Source: Romeriopsis navalis LEGE 11480 | GTDB taxonomy: Bacteria > Cyanobacteriota > Cyanobacteriia > Leptolyngbyales > Leptolyngbyaceae | DNA: 49,380 nucleotides | Assembly (NCBI RefSeq): GCF_015207035.1 | Contig: NZ_JADEXQ010000041.1 | Location: forward strand, 1 to 49,380 | Direction of reading: 5' to 3' | Shown: in pieces, positions 34,786 through 43,953 of the stretch | Numbering within the stretch: the stretch's first letter is position 1 | How the letters are laid out: each line of letters starts with the position of its first letter | The notes under the pieces: generated by a model | What the model was told of the DNA's origin: nothing | Databases searched by the model: none | The model's input: only the letters and a program-made list of their open reading frames with translations | Program-made: the position numbers and the translations under genes

Positions 34786-35481
34786 TTATGCAACGTCAAC
34801 CCTGAAGAGCACCGTATCCTCATCAGCGAACTCAACGCAGTTACTCAACTCCTGCGGATAGTTAGGACAATGGGTTTTCAGCCTGAATACGGCATCCTCG
34901 ACTTCCAACCCCGGTGCAATCAACAGAAAAAAGTCAGACAGACCATCATCAGTTGGATACGCCAATAATTGCAGGATAATCTCAGACTCACTAATACTGG
35001 CAACCTGCATCGCATCGATCGTGCAATTGAACTGCTTTAGCAGCGCCTGCCACAGAACTCGTTGCCGGGATGTCCAACGATGCTCCTGGGTCTGATAAAC
35101 CGCACATTGTTGCTCGATAATATTGGGCATGGTGAGCGTTTTCGGCTCAGACTTAGCAGAAAGGTGGCCTGTAATCGCAATCACCACGCTATCCGCCATA
35201 TATCGAATTGTATTGCCAAAATCATATTGATCATCAACATAACGTGACTGGAACCATTCTTTCACTCGACGCGGCTGAATATTGGGCTCCAAGAAGACAT
35301 AGAAGTTCCAATACTGCCATTTACTGTTGTGCAGACATTTATGTAAGACATAGAAGTCACGGTCTTGAAAGACTGGTTGCATGTTCTCCAACCCCAGCCC
35401 AAATTCCTTGCGGAAAGCCTCAAGAATCGACGTTTCAGCCGCAGTCCATTGGTATGTTTCGAGATCAAATGCGAGAGACAT
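34786..35481 (-). CDS. Hypothetical protein, 231 residues
   Basis: Soluble protein I do not recognise. It is rich in aromatic and acidic residues with no signal peptide. Two segments look related: TAAETSILEAFRKEFGLGLENMQPV near the start and TSRQRVLWQALLKQFNCTIDAMQVASI near residue 137, each followed by beta-like segments, suggesting an internal duplication of a ~100-residue unit. The ATG at 35481 has no strong Shine-Dalgarno. A long perfect hairpin lies 41 bp upstream, possibly in its leader. Confidence 0.7.
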   Translation of the reverse strand: MSLAFDLETYQWTAAETSILEAFRKEFGLGLENMQPVFQDRDFYVLHKCLHNSKWQYWNFYVFLEPNIQPRRVKEWFQSRYVDDQYDFGNTIRYMADSVVIAITGHLSAKSEPKTLTMPNIIEQQCAVYQTQEHRWTSRQRVLWQALLKQFNCTIDAMQVASISESEIILQLLAYPTDDGLSDFFLLIAPGLEVEDAVFRLKTHCPNYPQELSNCVEFADEDTVLFRVDVA

Positions 35482-35521
35482 AGTTTGCTGTAGCGGCTCG
35501 CTAATAGCGTATGGGAAGACC

Positions 35522-35563
35522 GCAAAACAGTGAGCACCGTTGATGAATGGCTCACTGTTTTGC
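35522..35563. repeat. Long perfect hairpin (14-bp stem)
   Basis: GCAAAACAGTGAGC (35522-35535) and its exact complement GCTCACTGTTTTGC (35550-35563) enclose 14 bases. No T-tract flanks it on either side. It lies upstream of the minus-strand gene at 34786. Confidence 0.7.
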
Positions 35564-35990
35564 CGTTTCTGATGAAACTTTGACTAAATCGATCTAATGC
35601 ACCCGACTATCTGATTGAAGCGATATTTTCCGCTGAGTCGGATTCCCGCAAATTGCCCCAAAACAACGCTAGGCTCAACAGCTTTAGCAAGAAGCAACAC
35701 TCAGACCAATTACAGCTAACGCCAGCATAACAATAGTGCACATTCTGAGCCGACTCGAAAATCTTGCCACCAGAATATAACAATATTCTTCCAACATTTC
35801 TACCCACAGGCTAAGCGGTCAGAAACCACGATGCAAATCCCGGATTGCCACAGTTATACGCAACAGGGATAAAACTCAATCACAATTGAGCAACTCAAAG
35901 GCTTGGAACTCGGGTGACTCAGTCACAAAACTAAAATCACCGGTCATATCGAAAAATACAACCTCAACTGAAGATATTCTAGAAACAAAA
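35564..35990. other. Intergenic stretch
   Basis: About 430 bp between the hairpin and tRNA-Asp. No gene, repeat or clear regulatory site seen. Confidence 0.5.
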
Positions 35991-36064
35991 CGGGACTGAC
36001 GGGATTCGAACCCGCAACTTCCGCCGTGACAGGGCGGTGCTCTAACCAATTGAACTACAGTCCC
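35991..36064 (-). tRNA. tRNA-Asp (anticodon GTC)
   Basis: A 74-nt cloverleaf on the minus strand: acceptor GGGACTG/CAGTCCC with discriminator G, anticodon stem CCGCC/GGCGG with loop CTGTCAC (anticodon GTC), and T arm GCGGG-TTCGAAT-CCCGT. CCA not encoded. Confidence 0.95.
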
Positions 36065-36263
36065 ATGCGCTGCGTGGGATTTCCCAACGCGCAAGATTTA
36101 TTATGCGGACTTTACTGCCATTTGTCAAACCTTCCCGAAAAGAAGTTTTGAACCCTTAAATGGATCAGGCGGAAATCAAGAATTGCCGCAGTGGAGTGTC
36201 ACGATTGAGCCGGAGAATTTACTCGGATCTCGCTTTTCCAACTGCATTTCCAATGACTGTCTC

Positions 36264-37457
36264 ATGCGATCGATTGCCCAAATCAACGAGAAAATCCAAG
36301 CTCAGACCGCCACAGTTCTCACCGTTACAGAGCTGAAGGCCCGCGTCCGGCAAGTCGGCATTCACCAAACAGCTCAAGAAGTGGATGTGATTACGACCGG
36401 CACTTTCGAACCGATGGAGTCCTCCGGGGCGATTTTGAACCTGGGACAAACTGATCCACCGATCAAAATCCGTCAATGTTGGCTCGATCAGGTTCCCGCC
36501 TACGCCGGATTTGGCGCGGTTGACCTCTACATCGGCGCGAGTCAAATGCCGGATTATCCCGGCGCAGCGGAGGGCGGTGATCACGAGCTCAGTCGGGAAC
36601 GAGGCGGTGGCCATGTAATTGCGGATTTGATTGCGGGACGGAACGTGAAGCTGCGGGCGATCGGCCAAGGCACTGACTGCTATCCCCGGGTAACCTTGGA
36701 AACGACGATTAGCAAAGCGACGATTAACCAATTTTATTTGTTTAATCCACGGAACCTCTACCAAAATTTTATTGTGGGGACAAATGCTGGTGATCGGCCA
36801 CTGTATACCTATCTCGGCATGCTCCAACCTCATCTGGGCAATGCAGTTTATGCCAATCCGGGGGCCCTTTCCCCGCTTCTCAATGACCCGGAGCTGAATG
36901 TAATTGGGGTCGGTACCCGCATCCTCTTGGGCGGTGCACCGGGCTATATCACCTGGGAAGGCACACAGCATTTCCCGTTGCAAAAGCGACTACCCAATCA
37001 GACGCCGATCGGGCCGGCAGCGACGGTCGCGTTGATTGGCGATGCGAAGCAAATGGACCCCAAATGGGTGCGTGGTTGCTATTTCAAAGGCTATGGTGCG
37101 TCGATCATGCTGGGCGTGGCCGTACCTTTAGCCGTATTAAACGAACGCGTTGTGGAGCAGGCCGCCGTGGAAGATACAGACCTAGTGGCACCGATCGTCG
37201 ATTTTTCAATTCCCCGGCGGGTCAGGCCAACATTCGGCCTCGTCAGCTATGCCCAACTTAAATCGGGCAAACTCGTCATTGATGGCAAAGTTGTGCGCGT
37301 CGCACCGTTAGCCAGTCTCTACCGTTCTCAGGCGATGGCCCAAACGCTCCAGCAGCAAATTCAAGCCGGCACATTTCTGTTATCGGAAGCTGTGGCCCCC
37401 CTACCGAACGATCGCCTGTTCCTGCCGCAGGATATTCGCGGTGGGCAAGCCGATTAA
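36264..37457 (+). CDS. DUF39/HcyBio protein (homocysteine formation, sulfur transfer)
   Basis: A 397-residue protein of the HcyBio (DUF39) family. In methanogens its relatives take part in making homocysteine from aspartate semialdehyde and a sulfide source, bypassing free sulfhydrylation; in cyanobacteria the role is less clear. Family landmarks are RSIAQINEKI at the start, IRQCWLDQVPAYAGFGAVDLYIGA, and GTDCYPR containing a conserved Cys that is a candidate persulfide carrier, then GVGTRILLGGAPGYITWEGTQH. The frame is open to TTG 36183, but family proteins begin near MRSIAQI, so ATG 36264 is preferred. The S33 hydrolase gene follows 70 bp downstream. Confidence 0.85.
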   Translation: MRSIAQINEKIQAQTATVLTVTELKARVRQVGIHQTAQEVDVITTGTFEPMESSGAILNLGQTDPPIKIRQCWLDQVPAYAGFGAVDLYIGASQMPDYPGAAEGGDHELSRERGGGHVIADLIAGRNVKLRAIGQGTDCYPRVTLETTISKATINQFYLFNPRNLYQNFIVGTNAGDRPLYTYLGMLQPHLGNAVYANPGALSPLLNDPELNVIGVGTRILLGGAPGYITWEGTQHFPLQKRLPNQTPIGPAATVALIGDAKQMDPKWVRGCYFKGYGASIMLGVAVPLAVLNERVVEQAAVEDTDLVAPIVDFSIPRRVRPTFGLVSYAQLKSGKLVIDGKVVRVAPLASLYRSQAMAQTLQQQIQAGTFLLSEAVAPLPNDRLFLPQDIRGGQAD

Positions 37458-37527
37458 TTACGCTTAGCAAGTTGAGGCTTGGCAAGCGTAAGAACAAAAA
37501 TCATGCGAGGAATTTGAGGAGAAATTG

Positions 37528-38397
37528 ATGCGGGCAAGAATTCGGGACACAGAGCTATTTTTTGACGTCGACGGTGCAGGGCTCGTGATTGATGGAGCGC
37601 AAATGCGCCAACGCCCTGTCGCGTTCTTATTGCACGGTGGGCCGGGAGCCGATCATACGAGTTATAAACCCGCATTTGAGTCGCTGACACAGCAGATGCA
37701 GTTGGTGTATATCGATCACCGGGGACAGGGCCGATCGGCAAGAAGTAATCCGGAAACGTATACCCTGGATAACAATGTTGAAGATCTCGAAGCCCTACGG
37801 GAATATCTCGGGCTAGAACAGATCGTAGTGATTGGCGGTTCCTACGGTGGCATGGTCGGATTGACCTATGCCAGTCGTTATCCCGATCGCGTCGCGAAGC
37901 TCATCGTCTATGCGACGGCTGGGAGTCACCAATTCCTGCCCCGAGCCCAGGCCATTCTGCGCGAGCGGGGTACGCCCGAACAACAGACGATCGCCCAGTT
38001 TCTCTGGGATGGTAATTTTCAATCGGAAGCCCAGCTCAACGCATACTTTCAACAACTTGGGCCACTGTATTCACTCACGTTCAAACCGGAGCAAGCCTCC
38101 CAGGCCTGGCAACGTACCAGATTATCGATCGATGCGATCAATCAAGCCTTTGGCGGCTTCTTGCGCACCTACAATGTCATGCCCCAACTGAAACATATCA
38201 CAGCGCCCAGTCTGGTGATTGGCGGGCGTCACGACTGGATTTGTGCGCCAGAATTTTCGGCGGAAATTGCGGCGGCCATTCCCCAGGCCGAGCTCATGAT
38301 CTTTGAACAAAGCGGCCATAGTATCCGATCCGATCAGTTAGAAGACTTACTCAATGCCATCAGACAATTCGTCGGGAATACAACAGTTGATGATTAG
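37528..38397 (+). CDS. Alpha/beta hydrolase, prolyl-aminopeptidase-like (S33)
   Basis: A 289-residue serine hydrolase. The motif HGGPGADH at the oxyanion strand, DHRGQGRS, nucleophile elbow GGSYGGMVGL, acid GGRHDWICAP and His QSGHSIRSD match peptidase S33 (proline iminopeptidase-like) enzymes. Substrate is unproven; esterases and C-C hydrolases share these motifs. ATG 37528 is preceded by GAGGAG; the TTG just before it is not needed. It probably forms one transcript with the DUF39 gene. Confidence 0.88.
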   Translation: MRARIRDTELFFDVDGAGLVIDGAQMRQRPVAFLLHGGPGADHTSYKPAFESLTQQMQLVYIDHRGQGRSARSNPETYTLDNNVEDLEALREYLGLEQIVVIGGSYGGMVGLTYASRYPDRVAKLIVYATAGSHQFLPRAQAILRERGTPEQQTIAQFLWDGNFQSEAQLNAYFQQLGPLYSLTFKPEQASQAWQRTRLSIDAINQAFGGFLRTYNVMPQLKHITAPSLVIGGRHDWICAPEFSAEIAAAIPQAELMIFEQSGHSIRSDQLEDLLNAIRQFVGNTTVDD

Positions 38398-38533
38398 CTA
38401 TTAGATCCACTGAAAATGTCAGTTAACGGATCAACCTGTGGTTGATCATCACCAATCCATCACTTTTCATCATGAGTTGAACAATCATCATGGGTTGAAC
38501 AAATCGCCTCGGCGGCGTCCCGTAAACAAACTA

Positions 38534-38561
38534 AAGAGCGCACCCAACTGAGTGCGCTCTT
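38534..38561. terminator. Bidirectional terminator hairpin
   Basis: AAGAGCGCAC (38534-38543) and GTGCGCTCTT (38552-38561) form a 10-bp perfect stem between convergent genes (the hydrolase on plus, the RGG-tailed gene on minus). T-rich sequence follows on the minus-strand side. Confidence 0.7.
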
Positions 38562-38670
38562 CGCCATACCCTCAAATTTTACGAGCCAACTCATCCTGTT
38601 AACAGTCAAACAACGCTCAGTTGTACGTTCTCTCACTCAGGGCAAGACTGACTCACGCACAGCGGCAATG

Positions 38671-39735
38671 CTAGCTCTCGCTAGACGCTGATGGTGCAAC
38701 TTCCGTCGCAGCTTCGGCCACAACGGGTTGTTGCTCGCGCTTTTTGACTGGCTTTGGTGCACCGCTTGCGCCCTGGGGACGCGGACGGGCACTGCCACCA
38801 CTGGGACGACCAGGGGGGCGGCCACCCGGACGGCGACCACCACCCGGACCGCCAAACCGCTTCTTCTTAAATGGATTCTTCTGCGGTGGAACGATCGCAA
38901 TCACGTTACCATCTTTAATCGTTAAAGCCTGGTCAACGCGGACGACATTGAGATTCCAGAAATAGCCGATCGTTTTATGACCAGGCAAGACGCCTTCAAG
39001 GTTGAGCTTGAACATCTTGGCCTCAGTTTCCTGCTTCTTACGCACAGTCTGCTGAATCTTAACGACCGTTTTCTTCTCTTCCTCAGAGTAGAAAATAATC
39101 TCGCCGCGAATTGAGAACTGGTTTCCTTCAACTTCACTTGAAGGCTGATAGACCACATCCGATTCCGCCGCATCATCGGCATCATCATCGTTCGTGGACT
39201 GACTCAGATTTTCCGGCTCCCAAACTCCAACGACCTGTAAATGCAAAGTGCCTTCACGATCGCGGGTGCGGGGATAAACTACCCAAAGGTGCTGATCGGC
39301 AAGTGAGAGATGGTTCTTCACCAAACTCATCACACGTCCCAACAATACGGCCTCAACCACAGAGCCATCATCCGTCAGCATTTCGCCGCGGGTGAACTGC
39401 TCGTCGGAAGGCGTATAGGTACCGCGCACCAAACCGATCGCCCGATATTGCATCGGCTCACTCGGCGCGGGAATTGGACGTTGAACCAGATCAAGCGGTT
39501 CAATTTCTTTCGGTTCTGCCTCAGCTGCGGGTGCAGCGGGCGCAGCCGGTGCCGGCGGCTCAGGGGCCGGCGGACGGGCAATGGGTCGCTTCAGTTGACG
39601 CGACTCAGATTCCGACGCAGCGTCAGCAGCAGCTTCGGGAGCCATTGCTTCGGTATTTTCTGCATCGACTGACAAGGCAGTCGTCTTAGACGACTTAGGA
39701 GGGCGATTTGGCACGGGACTCATAGGCGACATCAT
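38671..39735 (-). CDS. Protein with disordered Pro/Ala N-terminus and RGG-like basic C-terminus
   Basis: About 354 residues from Met at 39735 (39732 and 39723 also possible; frame open to 39759). There are three parts: a Pro/Ala/Glu-rich disordered N-terminus with short AAP repeats; a folded centre (~95-280) containing IGLVRGTYTPSDEQFTRGEMLTDDG and HLWVVYPRTRDREGTLHLQVVGVWEPE; and a C-terminal tail KKNPFKKKRF followed by many Gly/Arg/Pro repeats of the GGRRPGGRPPGRP kind. Such tails bind RNA in other proteins. No catalytic motif seen. A role in RNA or ribosome biology is inference from the tail. Looks cyanobacterial; function unknown. Confidence 0.75.
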   Translation of the reverse strand: MMSPMSPVPNRPPKSSKTTALSVDAENTEAMAPEAAADAASESESRQLKRPIARPPAPEPPAPAAPAAPAAEAEPKEIEPLDLVQRPIPAPSEPMQYRAIGLVRGTYTPSDEQFTRGEMLTDDGSVVEAVLLGRVMSLVKNHLSLADQHLWVVYPRTRDREGTLHLQVVGVWEPENLSQSTNDDDADDAAESDVVYQPSSEVEGNQFSIRGEIIFYSEEEKKTVVKIQQTVRKKQETEAKMFKLNLEGVLPGHKTIGYFWNLNVVRVDQALTIKDGNVIAIVPPQKNPFKKKRFGGPGGGRRPGGRPPGRPSGGSARPRPQGASGAPKPVKKREQQPVVAEAATEVAPSASSES

Positions 39736-39759
39736 GTTGATTCTGAGGGCAATTTGCAA

Positions 39760-40337
39760 TCAGTGTGCTCATTTTACTGAATGCAGGCATAACCAAGGGA
39801 AATCCGAACAATTTCTATCAAAATCTAAAAAAAGTATTTGACAGAAACCTGAAAAACATGCTTCAGATGAACCATATTCTCTCAGAAAAGCCCACTGGGC
39901 AAGGTCATTGGCAAACCAATTTAAGTGATCGGTAACCAATTAAATGATTGGTTGACGATGGCGGGGTGTTTAGCTCGGACAATGAACGAACACCGATGCG
40001 ACAACGTCTAAACCAACATGAACCCAAAATTGAAATTCAGGCTCAAGCGCAATTAGCCTCTAGCATATCCAGTTTCAATGATACTGAGCTTCTGACAGTT
40101 TGCCCGGATTTCCCGTCGGACTCACGCTCCTGAATCTGATGCAGACGATACCCCAACCGCAGTTGGTCGTTATTTTATGATTGGTTTACAATAGTTAACC
40201 TAATCGCTGTCCGACTTTATTGACGTCGAAATTGTCTGGACACCTTGATATTCATGGCGCGATCGGTATCAATTCAAAGCTGACTCGATTACCGCCCTGA
40301 ATCCTGCGATGCATTACCACTTTTAAGCCTAGCCCCC
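39760..40337. other. Divergent intergenic region with an imperfect tandem repeat
   Basis: About 580 bp between the RGG-tailed gene and the exporter operon. AACCAATTTAAGTGATCGGT is followed at once by a near copy, AACCAATTAAATGATTGGT (about 39914-39953). The 61-codon frame at 39948-40133 looks spurious. A promoter for the exporter should lie near 40160-40330. Confidence 0.5.
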
Positions 40338-41867
40338 ATGCAAATTCCGCTGTTACAGCCCGTCGTGAACAATGTCACCCAGAAACCCAAGACCTGGCTG
40401 ATTGGATTATTGGCGGTTGGTTTGGTGGGAGGCGTCATTGGCTTCCAAGGCATCCGACGACAGCGCGAATCCGAAGACAAGCTAACCGCCTTGACAGTGC
40501 CAGTCCAATCCTCGGATGTGGCGCTGCAAGTTCAGGGCACAGGGACAATTCAGCCCATTCGGAACGTGAACGTCAGTCCGAAAGTGGCGGGCCGGGTACA
40601 ACAGCTATTTTTCGATCAGGGCGATCAGGTGCGGAGCGGGCAAGTGATTGCCAAAATGGATGACCAAGATGTGCGCGCCGAAGTCGCTCAAAGCACAGCT
40701 AATCTCCAATCAGCGCGGGCCAGGCTGCTGACCCTCCGCAGTCCCAGTCGCTCGGAAGCGGTCGCCCAAGCCCGTGCCGGCGTCGTCCAGGCCAATGCCA
40801 GTGTCGATCAAGCTCTCAGTGAAGCCCGGCGGACACAAAGTGAGGTCACGAGTGCCCAGAGCGAAGTGATTCGGGCCAATGGGGCGGTGGCCGATGCACA
40901 GGCAAAGTTAGATTTAGCGAAGACAAAACTCAAACGTCAACGTCAGTTAGCGGCCGCTGGCGCAATTTCCCAAAACAGCCTTGATGAGTTTGTGCAACAA
41001 GCCAAAAGCGCTGAAGAAAGCATGATTCAGGCCAAGGCACAGCGATCGCAGGCCCAATCCCGTGTCGCCCAGGCCCAAGCACAGGTAAAACAGGCCGCGG
41101 CGCGTGTGGCGCAGGTGCGAGCCCAACGCGATAGTGCCCAGGCCCAACGTAATCAACAAAACACCCTGGGCAGTGCCGGTGAAATTAGCCAAGCCCAGGC
41201 CCAGGTTGATGTCGCGGCCGCCCAGCTCCAAGCCGCCCAGAACCGGCTGAATGAAACAGCAATTCGGGCACCGTTTGATGGGGTGATCACGCAGCGATAT
41301 GCCACCGTCGGCGCCTTTGTCACGCCGACGACCCAGGCTTCCGCCGCAGGTTCGGGGGCCACAAGTACCTCAATTTTTGGTCTCGCCAATGGCTTGGAAG
41401 TCCTCGCACGGGTGCCGGAAGTTGATATTGCCCGGATTCGGGCGGGGCAGGTGGTTGAAATTCGCGCGGATGCCTACCCCGATCAGAAATTTGAGGGAAC
41501 CGTGCAGCGGATCGCCCCGGAAGCGGTGAATGAACAGAGCGTTACCTACTTTCAGGTAAGGGTGAAGATCCAAACGGGTTTAGACAAGCTGCGATCGGGC
41601 ATGAACGTTGATCTGAATTTCACTGGCGATCAGCTGAATAACGCGACTCTGGTGCCCACTGTGGCGATCGTCACGAAGAAAGGCCAAGCCGGTGTTCTAG
41701 TGCCCGGCAAAGACAACAAACCCGAATTTAAGCCGATCGAAATTGGGGCTTCGGTCAAGGATCAAACTCAAGTTTTGAGTGGCATTGCGGAGGGCGATCG
41801 GATCTTCCAGGAACTTCCACCGGGTCTGAAACTCGACCAAATCTTGAAAAAGGACGAGAAGAAATAA
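40338..41867 (+). CDS. Periplasmic adaptor of a MacA/HlyD-type efflux system
   Basis: Membrane-fusion protein, 509 residues, bridging an inner-membrane ABC exporter and an outer-membrane channel. One N-terminal membrane helix (~19-37), a split lipoyl/barrel-sandwich domain (VSPKVAGRVQQLFFDQGDQVRSGQVIAKMD and IRAPFDGVITQRYATVGAFVT), and a very long Ala/Gln-rich coiled coil (~115-300) with repeated AQAQ/SAQ units. A C-terminal beta-barrel domain follows. The length of the coiled coil is greater than in MacA. It is the first gene of adaptor-permease-ATPase, the same order as devBCA, but sequence favours the MacAB type. Confidence 0.92.
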   Translation: MQIPLLQPVVNNVTQKPKTWLIGLLAVGLVGGVIGFQGIRRQRESEDKLTALTVPVQSSDVALQVQGTGTIQPIRNVNVSPKVAGRVQQLFFDQGDQVRSGQVIAKMDDQDVRAEVAQSTANLQSARARLLTLRSPSRSEAVAQARAGVVQANASVDQALSEARRTQSEVTSAQSEVIRANGAVADAQAKLDLAKTKLKRQRQLAAAGAISQNSLDEFVQQAKSAEESMIQAKAQRSQAQSRVAQAQAQVKQAAARVAQVRAQRDSAQAQRNQQNTLGSAGEISQAQAQVDVAAAQLQAAQNRLNETAIRAPFDGVITQRYATVGAFVTPTTQASAAGSGATSTSIFGLANGLEVLARVPEVDIARIRAGQVVEIRADAYPDQKFEGTVQRIAPEAVNEQSVTYFQVRVKIQTGLDKLRSGMNVDLNFTGDQLNNATLVPTVAIVTKKGQAGVLVPGKDNKPEFKPIEIGASVKDQTQVLSGIAEGDRIFQELPPGLKLDQILKKDEKK

Positions 41868-41924
41868 ATTTCCGCCACACCCAGTCAGCCTGAAAACCGT
41901 CTTAACCCTAAAGCAACTTGCCCT

Positions 41925-43142
41925 ATGGATTGGTCAGAAAGCATCAAAATGTCGGTCAAGACCCTCACGGGCAACAAACTCCGCAGCAGCTTGACCATGC
42001 TCGGCATGATTATTGGCAATGCCTCGGTAATCGCAATGATTGGGATTGGTCAAGGTGCCCAACGTTTGGCCTCGGAGCAGTTTGAGTCCCTCGGGCCCAA
42101 CGTCTTGTTCGTCACCCCGGGGTCGCGCGAAGCCCGTCGCCGCACCAATACAGTGGTGCAAACCTTAGTGTGGGAAGATGCGAAGGCAATCGCTGCCCAA
42201 GTCCCAGCCGTTTCTGGGGTTGCCCCCCAGCGCCAATCCCAGCAACCGATCGTCTACGGCAATGTCAACAAACCGACATTAGTGATTGGCACTACCCCGG
42301 CGTTCCTCCCCGTCCGTGACTTCGATGTGGCCAAAGGCCGATTCATCAACGATACAGATGTTGAAAGCAGCAAACGCATCGTCGTGATTGGCGCGGATGT
42401 GGCCAAAGGCTTCTTCGCGGGCAAAGACCCGATTGGGGAACGACTACGAATTCGGAATACCAGCTTTGAGGTCGTGGGGGTACTAGCACCCAAAGGCAGT
42501 TTCCTCGGCAATAACCAAGACGATGTCGTGATGGTACCACTGACGACGACCACGAGCGTCCTCAGTGGCCGCACCTCGCCCTATGGACTGGATCTAACCT
42601 TTATCTCGATCTCCGCTAGGGACGAAGCCAGTATCCCCGCCGCCGAATTCCAAATCACCAATCTTATGCGTCGCCGCCACAAAATCGTCACTGATGATGA
42701 TTTCACCGTGGCCACCCAAAGCGATATTTTGCGGATTGTCGGCACGATTACCGGCGGTCTGACGGCATTGCTGGCGGCGATTGCTGGGGTTTCGCTACTG
42801 GTTGGGGGGATCGGCATTATGAATATCATGTTGGTTTCCGTCACCGAGCGGACCCAGGAAATTGGTCTACGTAAGGCGATCGGCGCATCGCAGCGGGATA
42901 TTTTGGTGCAGTTTATGATTGAGGCCGTGTTGCTATCAGCGGCCGGGGGCGTGATTGGGACGATCGTCGGCATTAGCGGCATCTATCTCGTCGGGGCTGT
43001 TTCACCCTTGGAAGCGGCGGTTTCACCGGTGGCGGTCACCCTCGCCGTTAGCGTTTCCGGAACGATCGGTCTGGTATTCGGCGTGATTCCGGCCAAACAA
43101 GCGGCGAAGTTAGATCCAATCGTGGCGCTACGCAGTGCCTAG
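41925..43142 (+). CDS. MacB-type ABC transporter permease
   Basis: Inner-membrane permease, 405 residues: an N-terminal helix (MSVKTLTGNKLRSSLTMLGMIIGNASVIAMIGIG), a large periplasmic domain (MacB_PCD, ~45-270), and three C-terminal helices of the FtsX domain with GGIGIMNIMLVSVTERTQEIGLRKAIGA, the hallmark of this family. Unlike E. coli MacB, the ATPase is a separate protein, encoded next. It follows the adaptor gene by 57 bp. Likely exports a lipid, peptide or siderophore-like compound; the cargo is unknown. Confidence 0.93.
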   Translation: MDWSESIKMSVKTLTGNKLRSSLTMLGMIIGNASVIAMIGIGQGAQRLASEQFESLGPNVLFVTPGSREARRRTNTVVQTLVWEDAKAIAAQVPAVSGVAPQRQSQQPIVYGNVNKPTLVIGTTPAFLPVRDFDVAKGRFINDTDVESSKRIVVIGADVAKGFFAGKDPIGERLRIRNTSFEVVGVLAPKGSFLGNNQDDVVMVPLTTTTSVLSGRTSPYGLDLTFISISARDEASIPAAEFQITNLMRRRHKIVTDDDFTVATQSDILRIVGTITGGLTALLAAIAGVSLLVGGIGIMNIMLVSVTERTQEIGLRKAIGASQRDILVQFMIEAVLLSAAGGVIGTIVGISGIYLVGAVSPLEAAVSPVAVTLAVSVSGTIGLVFGVIPAKQAAKLDPIVALRSA

Positions 43143-43185
43143 AGTCGGAACGATTAATCAATCAAACGCATCAAAGGAACTGACC

Positions 43186-43902
43186 ATGGCGGAAACCATC
43201 ATTCAACTCGAAGGGATCACCAAGCAGTACAACATGGGCGAAGTCACTGTACATGCCCTTGCTGGAGTTGATTTGACCGTGGAGCAGGGAGAATATTGCT
43301 CAATTATGGGTGCGTCGGGTTCGGGTAAATCCACCATGATGAATATCATTGGCTGCCTCGATCGCCCCACGGCTGGACGCTATTACTTAGATGGCGTCGA
43401 AGCGGCATCCGTCCCGGACGATGACTTAGCCCATATTCGGAATCAAAAGCTGGGCTTTGTGTTTCAGCAGTTCCATTTGCTGCCACAGTTGACAGCCCTA
43501 GAAAATGTCATGTTACCGATGGTTTATGGAGGAATCCCCACCGCCGAACGCCAAGCGCGCGCCACAGAAGCGCTGACGAAAGTCCGACTAGCCGATCGGA
43601 TGAACAACAAACCAACTCAGCTCTCTGGCGGTCAACAGCAGCGGGTGGCCATTGCCCGAGCGATCGTCAATCGGCCGGTGTTGTTGCTAGCCGATGAGCC
43701 AACTGGTGCCCTGGACTCGGAAACTACGAACGAAATTCTCAACATCTTTACCGAACTGAATCAGTCCGGCATGACCGTCGTCATGGTGACGCACGAATCG
43801 GAAGTGGCCAAGATTACCAAGCGGGTAATCTGGTTTAAAGATGGTCGTGTACTGGAGCCGAATATGAAACCGGAGGAAGTTGGGGTTGTCGCAGTGGGGT
43901 AA
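43186..43902 (+). CDS. MacB/LolD-type ABC transporter ATPase
   Basis: ATPase subunit, 238 residues from ATG 43186, which follows AAAGGAAC at good spacing (the frame is open from 43135 inside the permease gene). Walker A GASGSGKST (42-50), Q-loop FVFQQFHLLP, signature LSGGQQQRVAIARA, Walker B LLLADEPTGALDS, switch His in MVTHE. It belongs to the LolD/MacB/DevA group that partners with FtsX-type permeases. Confidence 0.95.
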   Translation: MAETIIQLEGITKQYNMGEVTVHALAGVDLTVEQGEYCSIMGASGSGKSTMMNIIGCLDRPTAGRYYLDGVEAASVPDDDLAHIRNQKLGFVFQQFHLLPQLTALENVMLPMVYGGIPTAERQARATEALTKVRLADRMNNKPTQLSGGQQQRVAIARAIVNRPVLLLADEPTGALDSETTNEILNIFTELNQSGMTVVMVTHESEVAKITKRVIWFKDGRVLEPNMKPEEVGVVAVG

Positions 43903-43953
43903 GGGAGTTAACCCATCATCCACATCTGCCGATCGCCGGACTCAACGCCCAAC

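Noticed and set aside
36219-36983. 254-codon open frame antisense to the DUF39 gene
   Set aside because: The sense strand carries a recognisable family; the antisense protein has no features.
40338-43902. Calling the exporter operon devBCA (heterocyst glycolipid export)
   Set aside because: Gene order fits, but the permease and ATPase look like the general MacB/LolD group, and no heterocyst glycolipid genes are present.
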